This document shows, piece after piece, positions 29,309 to 38,669 of a stretch of 64,000 nucleotides of DNA (position 1 is the stretch's first letter; every line of letters begins with the position of its first letter). The position numbers and the translations under genes were made by a program. The DNA is taken from the NCBI RefSeq assembly GCF_014284365.1, contig NZ_JACOGG010000012.1, positions 90,030-154,029 of the forward strand, written 5' to 3'. The DNA comes from Cognatundibacterium rugosum (GTDB taxonomy: Bacteria > Pseudomonadota > Gammaproteobacteria > Burkholderiales > Burkholderiaceae_D). Below the pieces are notes generated by a model. It was not told the DNA's origin. It did not search any database and saw only the letters and a program-made list of their open reading frames with translations.

Positions 29309-30681
29309 CTGGCGCCACCCACGCCAAAAAACGCCGCACCCTGCTGAAAGCCGGTGGCACGCTACTGCTGTCGGTCATGGCTCCGCACGCTGCACAAGCT
29401 GCAAAAATTCTGGCGGTAAGGGTATGGCCAGCGGAAGATTACACCCGCGTCACGCTGGAAAATGACAGCGAACTGAAAACGAATCATTTCACAGTCAAAA
29501 ATCCGGAACGTCTGGTGGTCGATATTGAGGGCCTGGAGCTCAATCCCACCTTAAAAGAACTGGTTGCGAAAATTCAGTCTAATGATCCGTATATCCGTCA
29601 GGTACGCGTCGGCCAGAATAAGCCGAACGTGGTCAGGCTGGTGTTTGATCTGAAAGAGGAAGTAAATCCTCAGGTATTCACTCTGCAACCGATAGGCAAC
29701 TACAAACACAGACTGGTGTTTGATCTGTACCCGGCCCAGCCAGCCGATCCGTTGGCGGCGCTGATAGAAAAAGGCGAGTGGCAAAAAGAAGCGACCCCGA
29801 AGCAAGTCGCACCGACTACCCCTAACCTGAATAATAATACTGGCAAACCCGAATTGCGCGGCGATGAGAAGCAAGTAAACAAACCGGGCGACAAGATCCC
29901 TGAAAAGCTAACGGAAAAACCAGACACCCAGCTGGCCGAAAAAAACGACAAAAATCGCGAAAAGTCAGTCAGTCGCCTGATTACGATTGCGATTGATCCC
30001 GGCCATGGCGGCGAAGACCCGGGCGCGCTGGGACGAAATGGCAGTCGCGAAAAAGATGTGGTGCTGGCGATTGCCAAACGACTCAAGGCAAAGATTGAGC
30101 AGCTCCCAAATATGCGGGTGATGTTGACGCGTGATGGCGATTATTTCGTCCCCTTGAACGTCAGGGTAGAAAAAGCACGTGCAGTGCAAGCCGATCTGTT
30201 CATGTCGGTACATGCGGATGCCTTTGTCAATTCTTCGGCGCGTGGTTCCTCGGTGTTTGCTTTATCCGAAAAGGGTGCGTCCTCGACCGCCGCACGCTGG
30301 CTGGCAGATAAGGAAAATGCAGCGGATCTGATTGGTGGCGTCAACATCAAAACCCATGATAAACAGCTGGCCAGTGTGCTACTGGATTTGTCCACCACGG
30401 CACAGATCAATGATAGTCTGAAGCTGGGAAAAGTCGTACTGAACGAAATCAGCGGTATCAACAAACTGCATAAAGGTGCGGTAGAACAGGCCGGCTTTGC
30501 AGTGCTGAAAGCGCCGGATATTCCCAGCATATTGATAGAAACCGCCTTTATTTCCAACCCAGAAGAAGAGGCACGCCTGACCGATAGCGATTATCAGGAT
30601 CAGATGGCAGATGCCATCGTCAAAGGCGTCAAAAAGTATTTCTCTAAAAATCCCCCCTTAGCCAAAAGCCGTATGGCTTAA
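29272..30681 (+). CDS. amiC: N-acetylmuramoyl-L-alanine amidase AmiC type (Tat-exported)
   Basis: A 469-residue cell-separation amidase. The N-terminus carries a twin-arginine-like signal (KKRRTLLKAGGTLLLSVMA, cleavage near AQA). An AMIN domain (~45-155) for septal targeting follows, then a Lys/Asp/Pro-rich linker (~170-235) and the zinc amidase_3 domain. That domain has IAIDPGHGGEDPGA, SREKDVVLAIA, MSVHADAF, and the catalytic Glu in SILIETAFISNPEEE. It cuts the stem peptide from MurNAc in the periplasm. The start overlaps tsaE. The last four bases overlap the convergent YkgJ-type gene. Confidence 0.94.
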   Translation: MSRITPLRSESLTGATHAKKRRTLLKAGGTLLLSVMAPHAAQAAKILAVRVWPAEDYTRVTLENDSELKTNHFTVKNPERLVVDIEGLELNPTLKELVAKIQSNDPYIRQVRVGQNKPNVVRLVFDLKEEVNPQVFTLQPIGNYKHRLVFDLYPAQPADPLAALIEKGEWQKEATPKQVAPTTPNLNNNTGKPELRGDEKQVNKPGDKIPEKLTEKPDTQLAEKNDKNREKSVSRLITIAIDPGHGGEDPGALGRNGSREKDVVLAIAKRLKAKIEQLPNMRVMLTRDGDYFVPLNVRVEKARAVQADLFMSVHADAFVNSSARGSSVFALSEKGASSTAARWLADKENAADLIGGVNIKTHDKQLASVLLDLSTTAQINDSLKLGKVVLNEISGINKLHKGAVEQAGFAVLKAPDIPSILIETAFISNPEEEARLTDSDYQDQMADAIVKGVKKYFSKNPPLAKSRMA

Positions 30682-31067
30682 TCGGCGCGCCCGGAGCACT
30701 CGGCGCTGTCCTTACCGTGTTCAGCGGAGGATGGCGCGGGCTCCAGCCAGGCGTTCGAATCGCAGGCGGTACCGGCTGCTATCCAGCGCCGCACACGCCG
30801 TGCAAACCAGGCATCCCAGCGCTGCGGCAGCCAGCGCCAGTAGGCAGATGGCTGGATCAGCATGCCGCAACGGTAGCAGCCATCCTGCTCACTCCATTGC
30901 AAAGCGCGGCAACTACCGGATAACTGCCGCAAAAAAAATTGCGCTACCGGGCAAGGCTCGGCAGCGCAACAGATTCCACAACCATTACAGGGCAAGCCCT
31001 CAGCGGGCTTAGCGGGGGCCTCCGGATGTATCCAGATCAGTCTGGCCGAAGTCCGCTCAGCTTTCAT
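30678..31067 (-). CDS. YkgJ family cysteine cluster protein
   Basis: A 129-residue small protein with the cysteine cluster CNGCGICCAAEPCPV near residues 25-40 and further cysteines (SGSCRALQW, GCYRCG). These match the UPF0153/YkgJ family, predicted to bind zinc or iron. Function is unknown. It ends by overlapping amiC by four bases and lies 15 bp downstream of the DedA gene stop on the same strand, so it may be co-transcribed with dedA. Confidence 0.82.
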   Translation of the reverse strand: MKAERTSARLIWIHPEAPAKPAEGLPCNGCGICCAAEPCPVAQFFLRQLSGSCRALQWSEQDGCYRCGMLIQPSAYWRWLPQRWDAWFARRVRRWIAAGTACDSNAWLEPAPSSAEHGKDSAECSGRAD

Positions 31068-31082
31068 CGCAGCGCAGCCGCT

Positions 31083-31730
31083 TCAGGCCTTGCTGGCGAC
31101 GCGGCGAAACAGTTTCCACAATGCGCCCAGCAAAAGTGGGATCACCGCAGCACCGACGCCGATTAAGACGATGGTGTTCAGATTCTTTTGTATGAAAGGG
31201 ATATTGCCAAAGAAATAGCCACTCAGTACCAGGCTCAGTATCCAGAACAAGGCGCCCAACACGTTATACAGCTGGAAGGTACGGTGCGTCATCTCGGAGA
31301 AACCGGCGACGAAAGGTGCAAACGTGCGCACGATGGGCACGAAACGTGCCAGCACTACCGTCTTACCGCCATGCTTTTCATAAAATTCATGGGTTTTTTT
31401 CAAGGCATTTTTGTCTATCCAGCGGTAATCGCGCTCCATCACCTTATGCCCGATCAGGCTGCCTATCCAGTAATTGATGGTGTTGCCCGAGATCGATGCG
31501 ATCAGCAGCAAAGCCACCAGCAACCAGGGGTTCATAGCACCAGTCGCGCAGAAAGCACCTGCAATAAACAGCAGTGAATCACCGGGTAAAAATGGAAAAA
31601 TGACAAACGCAGTTTCACAAAACACGATAGCAAACAGCACGACATACACCATCGTTCCGTAATTAGCGATCACTTGCCCCAGCATTTTATCGACATGCAA
31701 AACCATGTCTAAGAGTTGCATCAAATCCAT
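31083..31730 (-). CDS. DedA family membrane protein
   Basis: A 215-residue polytopic protein of the DedA/VTT (SNARE-associated) family, implicated in lipid-carrier flipping and envelope homeostasis. Landmarks are FCETAFVIFPFLPGDSLLF, GNTINYWIGSLIG and the conserved basic motif FYEKHGGKTVVLARFVPIVRTFAPF. Start 31730 has GAGGTGAAA directly before the ATG; an in-frame codon 11 positions earlier lacks a site. Divergent from mutL. Confidence 0.93.
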   Translation of the reverse strand: MDLMQLLDMVLHVDKMLGQVIANYGTMVYVVLFAIVFCETAFVIFPFLPGDSLLFIAGAFCATGAMNPWLLVALLLIASISGNTINYWIGSLIGHKVMERDYRWIDKNALKKTHEFYEKHGGKTVVLARFVPIVRTFAPFVAGFSEMTHRTFQLYNVLGALFWILSLVLSGYFFGNIPFIQKNLNTIVLIGVGAAVIPLLLGALWKLFRRVASKA

Positions 31731-31844
31731 TTTCACCTCAATTAAGGAAACCGCCGCAATCATACACTAAGGCGCATGCTGCGCAAGGCTGAAAGCATGT
31801 CAGGATGGAAGGCAAGGCCGCTCAGCAAAGGTATAATCGCAGGA

Positions 31845-33752
31845 ATGAATGCAAATACTCCCTCCCCTCAGTCTGTCCGGCCTATCCAGGCACTGCCCGA
31901 CCACCTGATTTCGCAGATCGCTGCGGGTGAAGTGGTGGAACGCCCTTCCGCTGTCGTCAAAGAAGTGCTGGAAAACGCGCTTGATGCGGGTGCCAGCAAT
32001 ATCCATATCCGGCTGGAAGAAGGCGGCGTGAAACGCATCGCCATTACTGACAATGGGCGCGGCATCCCGCCCGAGCAGTTGCCACTGGCAGTGGCACGCC
32101 ATGCGACCTCTAAAATATCTTCGCTGACAGAGCTGGAAAATGTCGCCACGCTGGGCTTCCGTGGCGAAGCGCTGGCTTCGATCGCCTCGGTATCCTTACT
32201 GACGCTGACCACACGCACAGCCGATGCCGCGCATGCCTGGCAAATTGAAAATGGACAGATTTCACCTGCGTCCGGCGCGCCCGGTACGACAGTCGATGTG
32301 CAGGATCTGTACTACAACACGCCGGCACGGCGTAAATTCCTGAAGTCAGAACAGACGGAATTCGGCCATTGTGCCGAAGTGGTTCGCCGCATTGCACTGG
32401 CGCGGCCAGACGTTTCCTTTTCCCTGAGTCATAATGGAAAAGCGGTCGATCACTGGAATGTGAGTGCGATCGACAAACGCAGCGCGCAAATCCTCGGCGA
32501 AAATTTTGCAGGCGCGCGGCTGCCATTGGATGAAAGTGCTGGCCCCTTACGGCTGCATGGTTTTGTCGGTTTGCCGACGGCCTCCAAAGGCCGTGCAGAT
32601 GCGCAGTTTTTTTATGTGAATGGCCGTTTTGTACGTGACAAGCTGCTGACCCATGCGGTACGCGCCGCTTATCAGGATGTTCTGCACGGCGACCGCTATC
32701 CTTCGTACGTGCTGGCACTGGATCTGGACCCGGCGCTGGTCGATGTGAATGTCCATCCATCTAAAATTGAAGTCCGCTTCCGCGACAGCCGTGCGGTCCA
32801 CCAATTTGTATTCCATGCGGTGCAGCGCGCCTTGGCTCAGACCTCCGCAACCGCCTTCGGCACCGTGCCAGCGCCAGCCACTGCGGCCAGTGCAACTGCG
32901 GTACTGGCCGGGAAAACCATGCCCTGGATCGCCGGTGAACAAGCTAGCTTTGCCAAGGAATTTGCAGCCGCCTCGCCCTATGCTGGCAGTACGCCCGGCT
33001 ATACCGGCGCTGGCGCTTCCTACCCATCAGCCTGGCCACGGCCCGCAGCGCAAGGCGGCGTCTCACAAAATCTGGCGCGCTATGGCGCCTTATTTCAGGC
33101 ACCTGAATCCGCTTCAGTATCTGAGCCTCACCCCGCTACGCTGCCAGCACGTGAATTACCTGCCGATGAAAACCCGCTGGGCTTTGCATTGGCGCAGTTA
33201 CACGGCGTGTACGTACTGGCACAAAACACCAAAGGCCTGGTGCTGGTCGATATGCATGCCGCGCATGAACGCATCCTGTATGAACAATTAAAAAATGCAC
33301 TCGATGAAGACAGCATGCCAGTACAGGCATTGCTGATACCGGTGACGTTTTATGCCGATACCATAGAAGTCGCAACAGTGGAAGAGCATCAGCACACGCT
33401 GAAAACCCTGGGCTTTGATATGACAGCGATTTCGCCAACCACACTGGCGGTGCGCGCGGTACCGGCCTTACTGAAAAATGCCGATGCCCAGTCACTGGCG
33501 CGTGATGTACTGCGTGATGTGAGGGAATTTGGCGGCTCACGCGTACTGATAGACCGTCGTAATGAATTGCTGGGCACACTGGCTTGCCATACTGCAGTCA
33601 GGGCCAACCGCAGCCTGACTATCCCGGAAATGAATGCACTGCTGCGCCAGATGGAGCAAACCGAGCGCGCCGATCAATGCAATCACGGACGGCCAACCTG
33701 GGTGCAGCTGGGGCTGCAAGACCTGGATAAAATGTTCCTGCGCGGCCAGTAA
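31845..33752 (+). CDS. mutL: DNA mismatch repair protein MutL (endonuclease type)
   Basis: A 635-residue protein. The GHKL ATPase is N-terminal: QIAAGEVVERPSAVVKEVLE, ALDAGASN, DNGRGIPPEQL, FRGEALASIASVS. An alanine/proline-rich linker (~340-445) leads to the C-terminal dimerisation domain. That domain contains DMHAAHERILYE, matching DQHA(X)2E(X)4E of nicking MutL proteins from bacteria without MutH. Start 31845 begins the conserved N-terminus; AGGA abuts it and TATAAT lies at 31832-31837, so the mRNA may have almost no leader. miaA follows 72 bp downstream, probably in the same operon. Confidence 0.96.
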   Translation: MNANTPSPQSVRPIQALPDHLISQIAAGEVVERPSAVVKEVLENALDAGASNIHIRLEEGGVKRIAITDNGRGIPPEQLPLAVARHATSKISSLTELENVATLGFRGEALASIASVSLLTLTTRTADAAHAWQIENGQISPASGAPGTTVDVQDLYYNTPARRKFLKSEQTEFGHCAEVVRRIALARPDVSFSLSHNGKAVDHWNVSAIDKRSAQILGENFAGARLPLDESAGPLRLHGFVGLPTASKGRADAQFFYVNGRFVRDKLLTHAVRAAYQDVLHGDRYPSYVLALDLDPALVDVNVHPSKIEVRFRDSRAVHQFVFHAVQRALAQTSATAFGTVPAPATAASATAVLAGKTMPWIAGEQASFAKEFAAASPYAGSTPGYTGAGASYPSAWPRPAAQGGVSQNLARYGALFQAPESASVSEPHPATLPARELPADENPLGFALAQLHGVYVLAQNTKGLVLVDMHAAHERILYEQLKNALDEDSMPVQALLIPVTFYADTIEVATVEEHQHTLKTLGFDMTAISPTTLAVRAVPALLKNADAQSLARDVLRDVREFGGSRVLIDRRNELLGTLACHTAVRANRSLTIPEMNALLRQMEQTERADQCNHGRPTWVQLGLQDLDKMFLRGQ

Positions 33753-33824
33753 GCCACGCTTGCAGAACTGGCTGCCTGCTACAAGCAGTAAGCAGCCGCT
33801 CTGCTTCAAGAAAGCACGAAACAC

Positions 33825-34766
33825 ATGAAGTTGACCAATAAAGCCATCGCGATTATGGGCCCGACTGCATCCGGTAAAACGGCTGCAGCACTGGAAATCG
33901 CGCGACATCTGCCAGCCGAAATCATTTCGGTTGATTCTGCACTGGTATATCGCGATATGAATATAGGCACCGCCAAGCCCAGCGCCGAAGAGCTGGCGAC
34001 GGTACCGCATCACCTGATCGACATCATCGATGCGGCGGATAGTTATTCGGTCGCCAGCTTCCGTAAAGAGGCAGCGCGCTTAGTTCAGGATATACAAAGC
34101 CGCGGCAAACTGCCCTTACTGGTCGGTGGCACCATGATGTATTTCAATGCACTCAAACACGGACTCGATGAACTGCCTGCGGCCGATGCAGCGCTGCGCG
34201 CTGAGCTTGATGCAGAAGCCGAACGCATAGGCGTCCCCGGCTTACATGCGCGCCTGGCACAGGTCGATCCTGAAACCGCAGCGCGACTGGCGCCAAATGA
34301 CAGCCAGCGCATACAACGCGCACTGGAAATCTACCATCTGACTGGCCAGGCCATGTCGGCACTGCTGGCTAAACAGGTACGCAGCGGCCCGGATTTTCCT
34401 ATGCTGTCTATTTCGCTGGAACCCAGCGAGCGTTCAGTGCTGCATCAGCGTATCGCGCGCCGCTTTGATCTGATGCTGGAACAAGGCTTTCTGGATGAAG
34501 TACGCACTTTGAAGCAAAGACCAGAGCTGCATGCCGACCTGCCGTCTATCCGCTGCGTCGGTTATCGCCAGGCCTGGGATTACCTGAATCAGCAATGCAG
34601 TTATGAAGAAATGCGCGAGCGCGGCATCATCGCGACCCGCCAATTAGCCAAGCGCCAGATCACCTGGCTACGCTCCATGCCTGAGCGCCACGTGATCGAC
34701 TGCCTGAGCGCGCGCCCATTGCTAAGCATACTCGACACTACCTATAAATATCTGAACGACGCTTGA
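33825..34766 (+). CDS. miaA: tRNA dimethylallyltransferase MiaA
   Basis: A 313-residue enzyme that prenylates A37 of UNN-decoding tRNAs. The P-loop is [18 protein letters not shown], followed by [21 protein letters not shown], the [15 protein letters not shown] segment, [12 protein letters not shown] and the [15 protein letters not shown] and [12 protein letters not shown] regions. Full length. The stop codon overlaps the -35 element of the following tRNA-Met promoter. Confidence 0.97.
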   Translation: MKLTNKAIAIMGPTASGKTAAALEIARHLPAEIISVDSALVYRDMNIGTAKPSAEELATVPHHLIDIIDAADSYSVASFRKEAARLVQDIQSRGKLPLLVGGTMMYFNALKHGLDELPAADAALRAELDAEAERIGVPGLHARLAQVDPETAARLAPNDSQRIQRALEIYHLTGQAMSALLAKQVRSGPDFPMLSISLEPSERSVLHQRIARRFDLMLEQGFLDEVRTLKQRPELHADLPSIRCVGYRQAWDYLNQQCSYEEMRERGIIATRQLAKRQITWLRSMPERHVIDCLSARPLLSILDTTYKYLNDA

Positions 34767-34791
34767 CAAGGGCATCAAATCTCTCCATAAT
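34763..34791 (+). promoter_or_regulatory. promoter of tRNA-Met
   Basis: TTGACA (34763-34768), 17 bp, CATAAT (34786-34791): a near-perfect sigma70 promoter 11 bp before the mature tRNA. The -35 hexamer overlaps the miaA stop codon. Confidence 0.8.
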
Positions 34792-34802
34792 GTCGGTCTT
34801 TC

Positions 34803-34879
34803 GGTGATATAGCTCAGCTGGTTAGAGCACAGCACTCATAATGCTGGGGTCGGTGGTTCAAGTCCACCTATCACCACCA
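34803..34879 (+). tRNA. tRNA-Met (anticodon CAT, elongator)
   Basis: A 77-nt cloverleaf with CCA encoded. The acceptor stem pairs GGTGATA with TATCACC, with discriminator A. The D arm is AGCTCAGCTGGTTAGAGC. The anticodon stem CAGCA/TGCTG encloses CTCATAA with CAT, and the T arm is GGTGG-TTCAAGT-CCACC. The GAGCAC..CACTCATAATG..GGGGTC pattern matches elongator tRNA-Met (E. coli metT) better than tRNA-Ile2(CAT). The acceptor stem lacks the initiator-type 1-72 mismatch. Confidence 0.95.
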
Positions 34880-34886
34880 GAATGCT

Positions 34887-34922
34887 AAGCCCTTTGATTC
34901 GCAAGAATCAAAGGGCTTTTGC
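34887..34922 (+). terminator. intrinsic terminator after tRNA-Met
   Basis: A perfect 14-bp stem, AAGCCCTTTGATTC-GCAA-GAATCAAAGGGCTT, followed by TTTGCTTTT. The GNRA-like GCAA loop makes it very stable. Confidence 0.93.
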
Positions 34923-35043
34923 TTTTACCCAACCCAAATGCCCAAGCCTCAGAGCGCAGCACATCGTCAAAACGAGGCTGACCTCGCGTTAGCAATATCT
35001 ATCTGCATCAGCAGTATTACTCAGATTTTCAGCCTCTTCCCTT

Positions 35044-35072
35044 AAAAAAAACCCGGGAAACTTCCCGGGTTT
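35044..35072 (-). terminator. intrinsic terminator of the subtilase gene
   Basis: The stem AAACCCGGGAA/TTCCCGGGTTT, read on the minus strand, is followed by TTTTTTTAAG. It lies 20 bp after the subtilase stop codon. Confidence 0.9.
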
Positions 35073-35091
35073 AATTCGCATCAGCAGCTAC

Positions 35092-36633
35092 TTATTTGGC
35101 TTTAGCCGCATTCACTGCCGCTGCCGCATCAACAATACCGCCACCGCAAGCCGGGCAGTTTGCAGGTGGACGACGCGAGGTCTTAATCAACAGATCTTTG
35201 ACCTGGGCCTGCGTCAGCTTAGGATTGACAGAAAGCATGAGCGCAACCACGCCAGCGACATGCGGTGTCGCCTGCGATGTACCTGCCATACCACCGTAGG
35301 CATTCACTTCCGTCGCAGACATTGCCGTGTAACTGGTTTTCCCTGTTGGCAGTGTCGAGAAAATGACATCTTCTGCCTTAGTATAACCACCGCCAGGAGC
35401 TGCAACCGTCACCGTACCACCGTAGTTGGAGTAGTAAGCACGTGCGCCATTGATATCCGTCGATGCAACTGTAATCACCCCAGGGCAATTTGCCGGACTG
35501 GACAACTTGGCATCAATCGCTTCATTGCCTGCTGCGATGACTACGATAGTTCCAGCATCCATCGCTGCCTTGTAGGCAGCGGCTGTGGTTTTGCTACAGG
35601 CATGAATGCCACCCAGCGACAAATTGATCACATTGGCTTTGTTGGTATTGACCGGCATGTTAGGAACTGTCAGTCCGGCAGACCATGCGACTGCATCAGA
35701 AATATCTGAGGTACTGCCGCCACATTGACCCAATACGCGTAACGGCAACACTTTCGCCATCGGCGCGACGCCGGTGATGCCTTTGCCATTATTCGCAGCG
35801 GCAGCTATCGTTCCGGCCACATGGGACCCATGCCAGGAACTATCTGATGCGCCAGACGATTTAAAGCAGGAAGAATTTGCATCGACCCAGTCACCCATAT
35901 CCAGCGCGTCTGGCCCACGCACTGAGCTTCCGACAGTTGGCTTAGGCAAACGTGCGACCACATAACTGGAAATAAAATTGTATCCATACTGTCCAGCCTG
36001 ACCACCTTGTGCAGGAATGAGATTGTCCATCAGATCTTCATGCGGGACATAGCCGGTATCAGCAACCGCCACCACAATACCTTTACCCTGGGTGACATCC
36101 CATGCCGCTGGAAGGTTTAACCCACCTGGCTGCTTACTTGACTCCTGCATATCCCATTGCTTGCTTGCATAGGACGGATCGGTAGGCACAGCGAGCCGAC
36201 GCATGATGTAATCCGGCTCTGCATATTCAACCGAACTGTCACTTGCTGCTATCTTCTTGGCCAAGGCAATCAACTGAGAGGTTTTGAGATTGCCGCTTGC
36301 TTTATAAACCCAGGCTCCAGTTGCTAACTGACGTTTAATTTCAAATGCCATACCAGAGCTAGCCGTAGCCTGCTGCAATTTGGACAAACGTTGCGCCTGC
36401 ATATTCAGCAATTCACCCTGGCCACCTTTGGAGGATGCATAAGCTTCCGCGTTAAAACGGTCATTGCGATACTTCACAATGATCTGATCCAGATACTCGT
36501 CCTGCCCAGACTGCGCATTATTTGCGTGAGCCTTGTTTGGTGCTGTTACATTCGCTGTTGTTGTACCAGATACCAGTACCATACTGAATGCTGCGGCAAC
36601 GATCAATGCCGATTTTTTGAGTGTTAATTTCAT
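35092..36633 (-). CDS. secreted S8 family serine protease (subtilase)
   Basis: A 513-residue preproprotease. The signal peptide is at ~1-27 and the propeptide at ~45-145 (IIVKYRND ... SVEYAEPDYIMRR inhibitor_I9-like ending). The catalytic domain has D192 (VAVADTGYVPHEDL), H268 (SSWHGSHVAGTIAAA), oxyanion N370 (AAGNEAI) and S453 (GTSQATPHVAGVVAL). Extra cysteines (C256, C304, C346, C383 and the C-terminal CPACGG pair) suggest disulfide bonds, as in extracellular proteases of beta- and gammaproteobacteria. CGGAGAC precedes the ATG. It lies 41 bp downstream of the RCC1-repeat lipoprotein gene and is probably co-transcribed. Confidence 0.93.
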   Translation of the reverse strand: MKLTLKKSALIVAAAFSMVLVSGTTTANVTAPNKAHANNAQSGQDEYLDQIIVKYRNDRFNAEAYASSKGGQGELLNMQAQRLSKLQQATASSGMAFEIKRQLATGAWVYKASGNLKTSQLIALAKKIAASDSSVEYAEPDYIMRRLAVPTDPSYASKQWDMQESSKQPGGLNLPAAWDVTQGKGIVVAVADTGYVPHEDLMDNLIPAQGGQAGQYGYNFISSYVVARLPKPTVGSSVRGPDALDMGDWVDANSSCFKSSGASDSSWHGSHVAGTIAAAANNGKGITGVAPMAKVLPLRVLGQCGGSTSDISDAVAWSAGLTVPNMPVNTNKANVINLSLGGIHACSKTTAAAYKAAMDAGTIVVIAAGNEAIDAKLSSPANCPGVITVASTDINGARAYYSNYGGTVTVAAPGGGYTKAEDVIFSTLPTGKTSYTAMSATEVNAYGGMAGTSQATPHVAGVVALMLSVNPKLTQAQVKDLLIKTSRRPPANCPACGGGIVDAAAAVNAAKAK

Positions 36634-36674
36634 AAATTGTGTCTCCGATGTCTAAGTTCCGTGAACGATCAGCA

Positions 36675-38312
36675 TTATTGGCTAAATGGGATTTTAGTCA
36701 GATTCGCAGCGACAGAACTGCTATCGCCACCTGCCCAAGCATCTCCCCAAGTCACGTAGGAACCATCTTTTGCTACCGCCAGAAATGCACCATAAGGTGT
36801 CGCATAAATGGCGCGAATATTGGTCAGCTTAGCGGCTACATCTGCGCTGTCGCCACCTTTGCTACCCATGCCCCAGGTCACAACGGTACCGTCAGATTTC
36901 AACGCAGCGAATGCAAATTTATTAGCAGTAATTGCCACTACATTCGTCAGACGTGCTGCTACTGCAGAGCTGTCACCGCCATTTTGTGGATCCCCCCATG
37001 TAACCACGCTGCCATCTTGCTTCAATGCTGCGAATGCGTATTCAGAATTCACAATCGACTTCACATTGACCAAAGAGGCCTGAACCTTATTCAAGCTGTC
37101 ATTCATACGAATGGCATCACCCCAGGCGACAACTGAACCGTCCTCTTTCAGGGCAGCAAATGCTGTATTGGTCGAGTAAACCTGCGCAACATTAACGAGC
37201 AGCTTAGCCACAGAACCTGCATCAGCTGAATCGACCTCACTGACATAACCAAACGCAGTGGCAGTTTTTTTGCCATCAACGGCAACGCCCGTATAGCCGT
37301 TCATGAACAATTTTGCTGCGCCTGTTACCTCAGGAACCGGTACCGACTGATCATCTCCGGTATGTCCGTAGCCATATCCCCAGTTAACCACGGTGCCATC
37401 TTTACGCAAAGCCAGGAAGTCGTAATTGCCGCCTACAATTTGCGTGACGTCTTTAAGGATAGTGCTCACATAACTGGAGTCGCCACCAGTCTCTTGTTTA
37501 CCGAAGGTAACAACCGTACCATCCTTTTTCAGGGCAGCATAGGAACCCTCATTGCTGACGATGGTCAGCACATCTTTCATGGCGGCTTTCACGGTAGGGC
37601 TAAAGCCAAACGCTTGATTCACCATCATCACGTCGTTACCCTTCATGCCACGGGCACGTCCCCATGCAGCGACGGTGCCATCTTTTTTGACTGCAAAATA
37701 GGCGACTTTACCTGGGATAATCGCCACAACATCCGTCAAAGGATCGGTCGCAATCGCACCGGTAGTTGGATACGCGAGTTTAGGATCTGCAATACCAATA
37801 AAACTACTGCCCCAAGCTTTCACCGTTGCATCAGGCAAAATGGCGGCAAACCCACGCTCAGAAGGATAAAGCTGCGTAATATTGGTGAGACTGGCAGACA
37901 ACGTACCGCCGGCCCCCCAGACCGGATTGCCCCAGGCAATTGGACTTCCCGATTTAAGGACTGCAAACGCTGCCGCGGAACTAAAGACAGAGTTAGCCGC
38001 CAAGGTTTGCGAAGCACTCACCTCGTTGCAGTTGGCAGTCGCTATCACAGCAGCATCAGGCTGAGAGTCTTGTATGCTGAGTCCGCTACCCAGCTTAACG
38101 CCGCCCGCCGTAGCCCAACTGACTGTCGGTGCGGTCGCGCAATTGGTCGCATTGACGACGGCAGTTAAAGTACTGCCCCTAGCACCGAATATGTCGATAC
38201 TGACTTCAGTTTTTGCCTGAGCCAGCACTTCACTCAGAGAGGAATCCCCCCCGCAACCTGCAACCAGCATCCCTACTGTCGAGGTCAATAAAATGGATTT
38301 ATAGTGTCTCAT
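36675..38312 (-). CDS. lipoprotein with RCC1-like beta-propeller repeats
   Basis: A 545-residue protein. The lipoprotein signal ends in the lipobox MLVAGCGG (Cys ~19), then comes a short ~100-residue N-terminal domain with a cysteine pair. About ten repeats of roughly 40-50 residues follow, with the pattern AFAALKxDGxVVxWG (for example DGSVVAWGDA, DGTVVTWGMG), typical of RCC1/BLIP-II beta-propellers. In other systems such propellers bind proteins, including enzyme inhibitors of the BLIP-II type. The gene lies 41 bp upstream of a secreted subtilase on the same strand, so a protease-binding or surface role is possible (inference). No clear ribosome-binding site precedes the ATG. Confidence 0.82.
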   Translation of the reverse strand: MRHYKSILLTSTVGMLVAGCGGDSSLSEVLAQAKTEVSIDIFGARGSTLTAVVNATNCATAPTVSWATAGGVKLGSGLSIQDSQPDAAVIATANCNEVSASQTLAANSVFSSAAAFAVLKSGSPIAWGNPVWGAGGTLSASLTNITQLYPSERGFAAILPDATVKAWGSSFIGIADPKLAYPTTGAIATDPLTDVVAIIPGKVAYFAVKKDGTVAAWGRARGMKGNDVMMVNQAFGFSPTVKAAMKDVLTIVSNEGSYAALKKDGTVVTFGKQETGGDSSYVSTILKDVTQIVGGNYDFLALRKDGTVVNWGYGYGHTGDDQSVPVPEVTGAAKLFMNGYTGVAVDGKKTATAFGYVSEVDSADAGSVAKLLVNVAQVYSTNTAFAALKEDGSVVAWGDAIRMNDSLNKVQASLVNVKSIVNSEYAFAALKQDGSVVTWGDPQNGGDSSAVAARLTNVVAITANKFAFAALKSDGTVVTWGMGSKGGDSADVAAKLTNIRAIYATPYGAFLAVAKDGSYVTWGDAWAGGDSSSVAANLTKIPFSQ

Positions 38313-38669
38313 ATAATTTATGTTATCCAGAGAGTTGATCGAAAATTGAGCAATTTATTTTCACAAAGAAAGCAATTAACCAAAACTTAGGCAAAAAATT
38401 TTCACTCAAGGCTATATTAGCCAAAAGAACATTTAGAGAAGATACTTTTGTAATCAATATGATATAAATTTTTACAATAAGGTTACAAAATCGTCCCAAT
38501 TTCGCAACAATTAAGCACCTTCCCTTGAATCACAAGCATCAATTTTTTTCATTTCATCAACTAATGCATGCAGGCATAAGAAAAAATACCCGCCGAAAAA
38601 TCATCCCGGCAGGCATTAGATACAACGGATCAGTTCGCAGTGACCTAGGCTTAATATGCAGACGCGGCC
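38313..38669. other. intergenic region between the RCC1-repeat gene and the encapsulin operon
   Basis: AT-rich, 357 bp. It must hold the promoter of the RCC1-protein gene (minus strand, near 38330-38450) and, at 38581-38613, the terminator of the encapsulin operon. No gene is supported. Confidence 0.5.
38581..38613 (-). terminator. terminator of the encapsulin operon
   Basis: On the minus strand, CCTGCCG-GGATGATTTTT-CGGCGGG (one G-U pair) is followed by TATTTTTTC. It lies 57 bp after the cysteine desulfurase stop. Confidence 0.75.
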
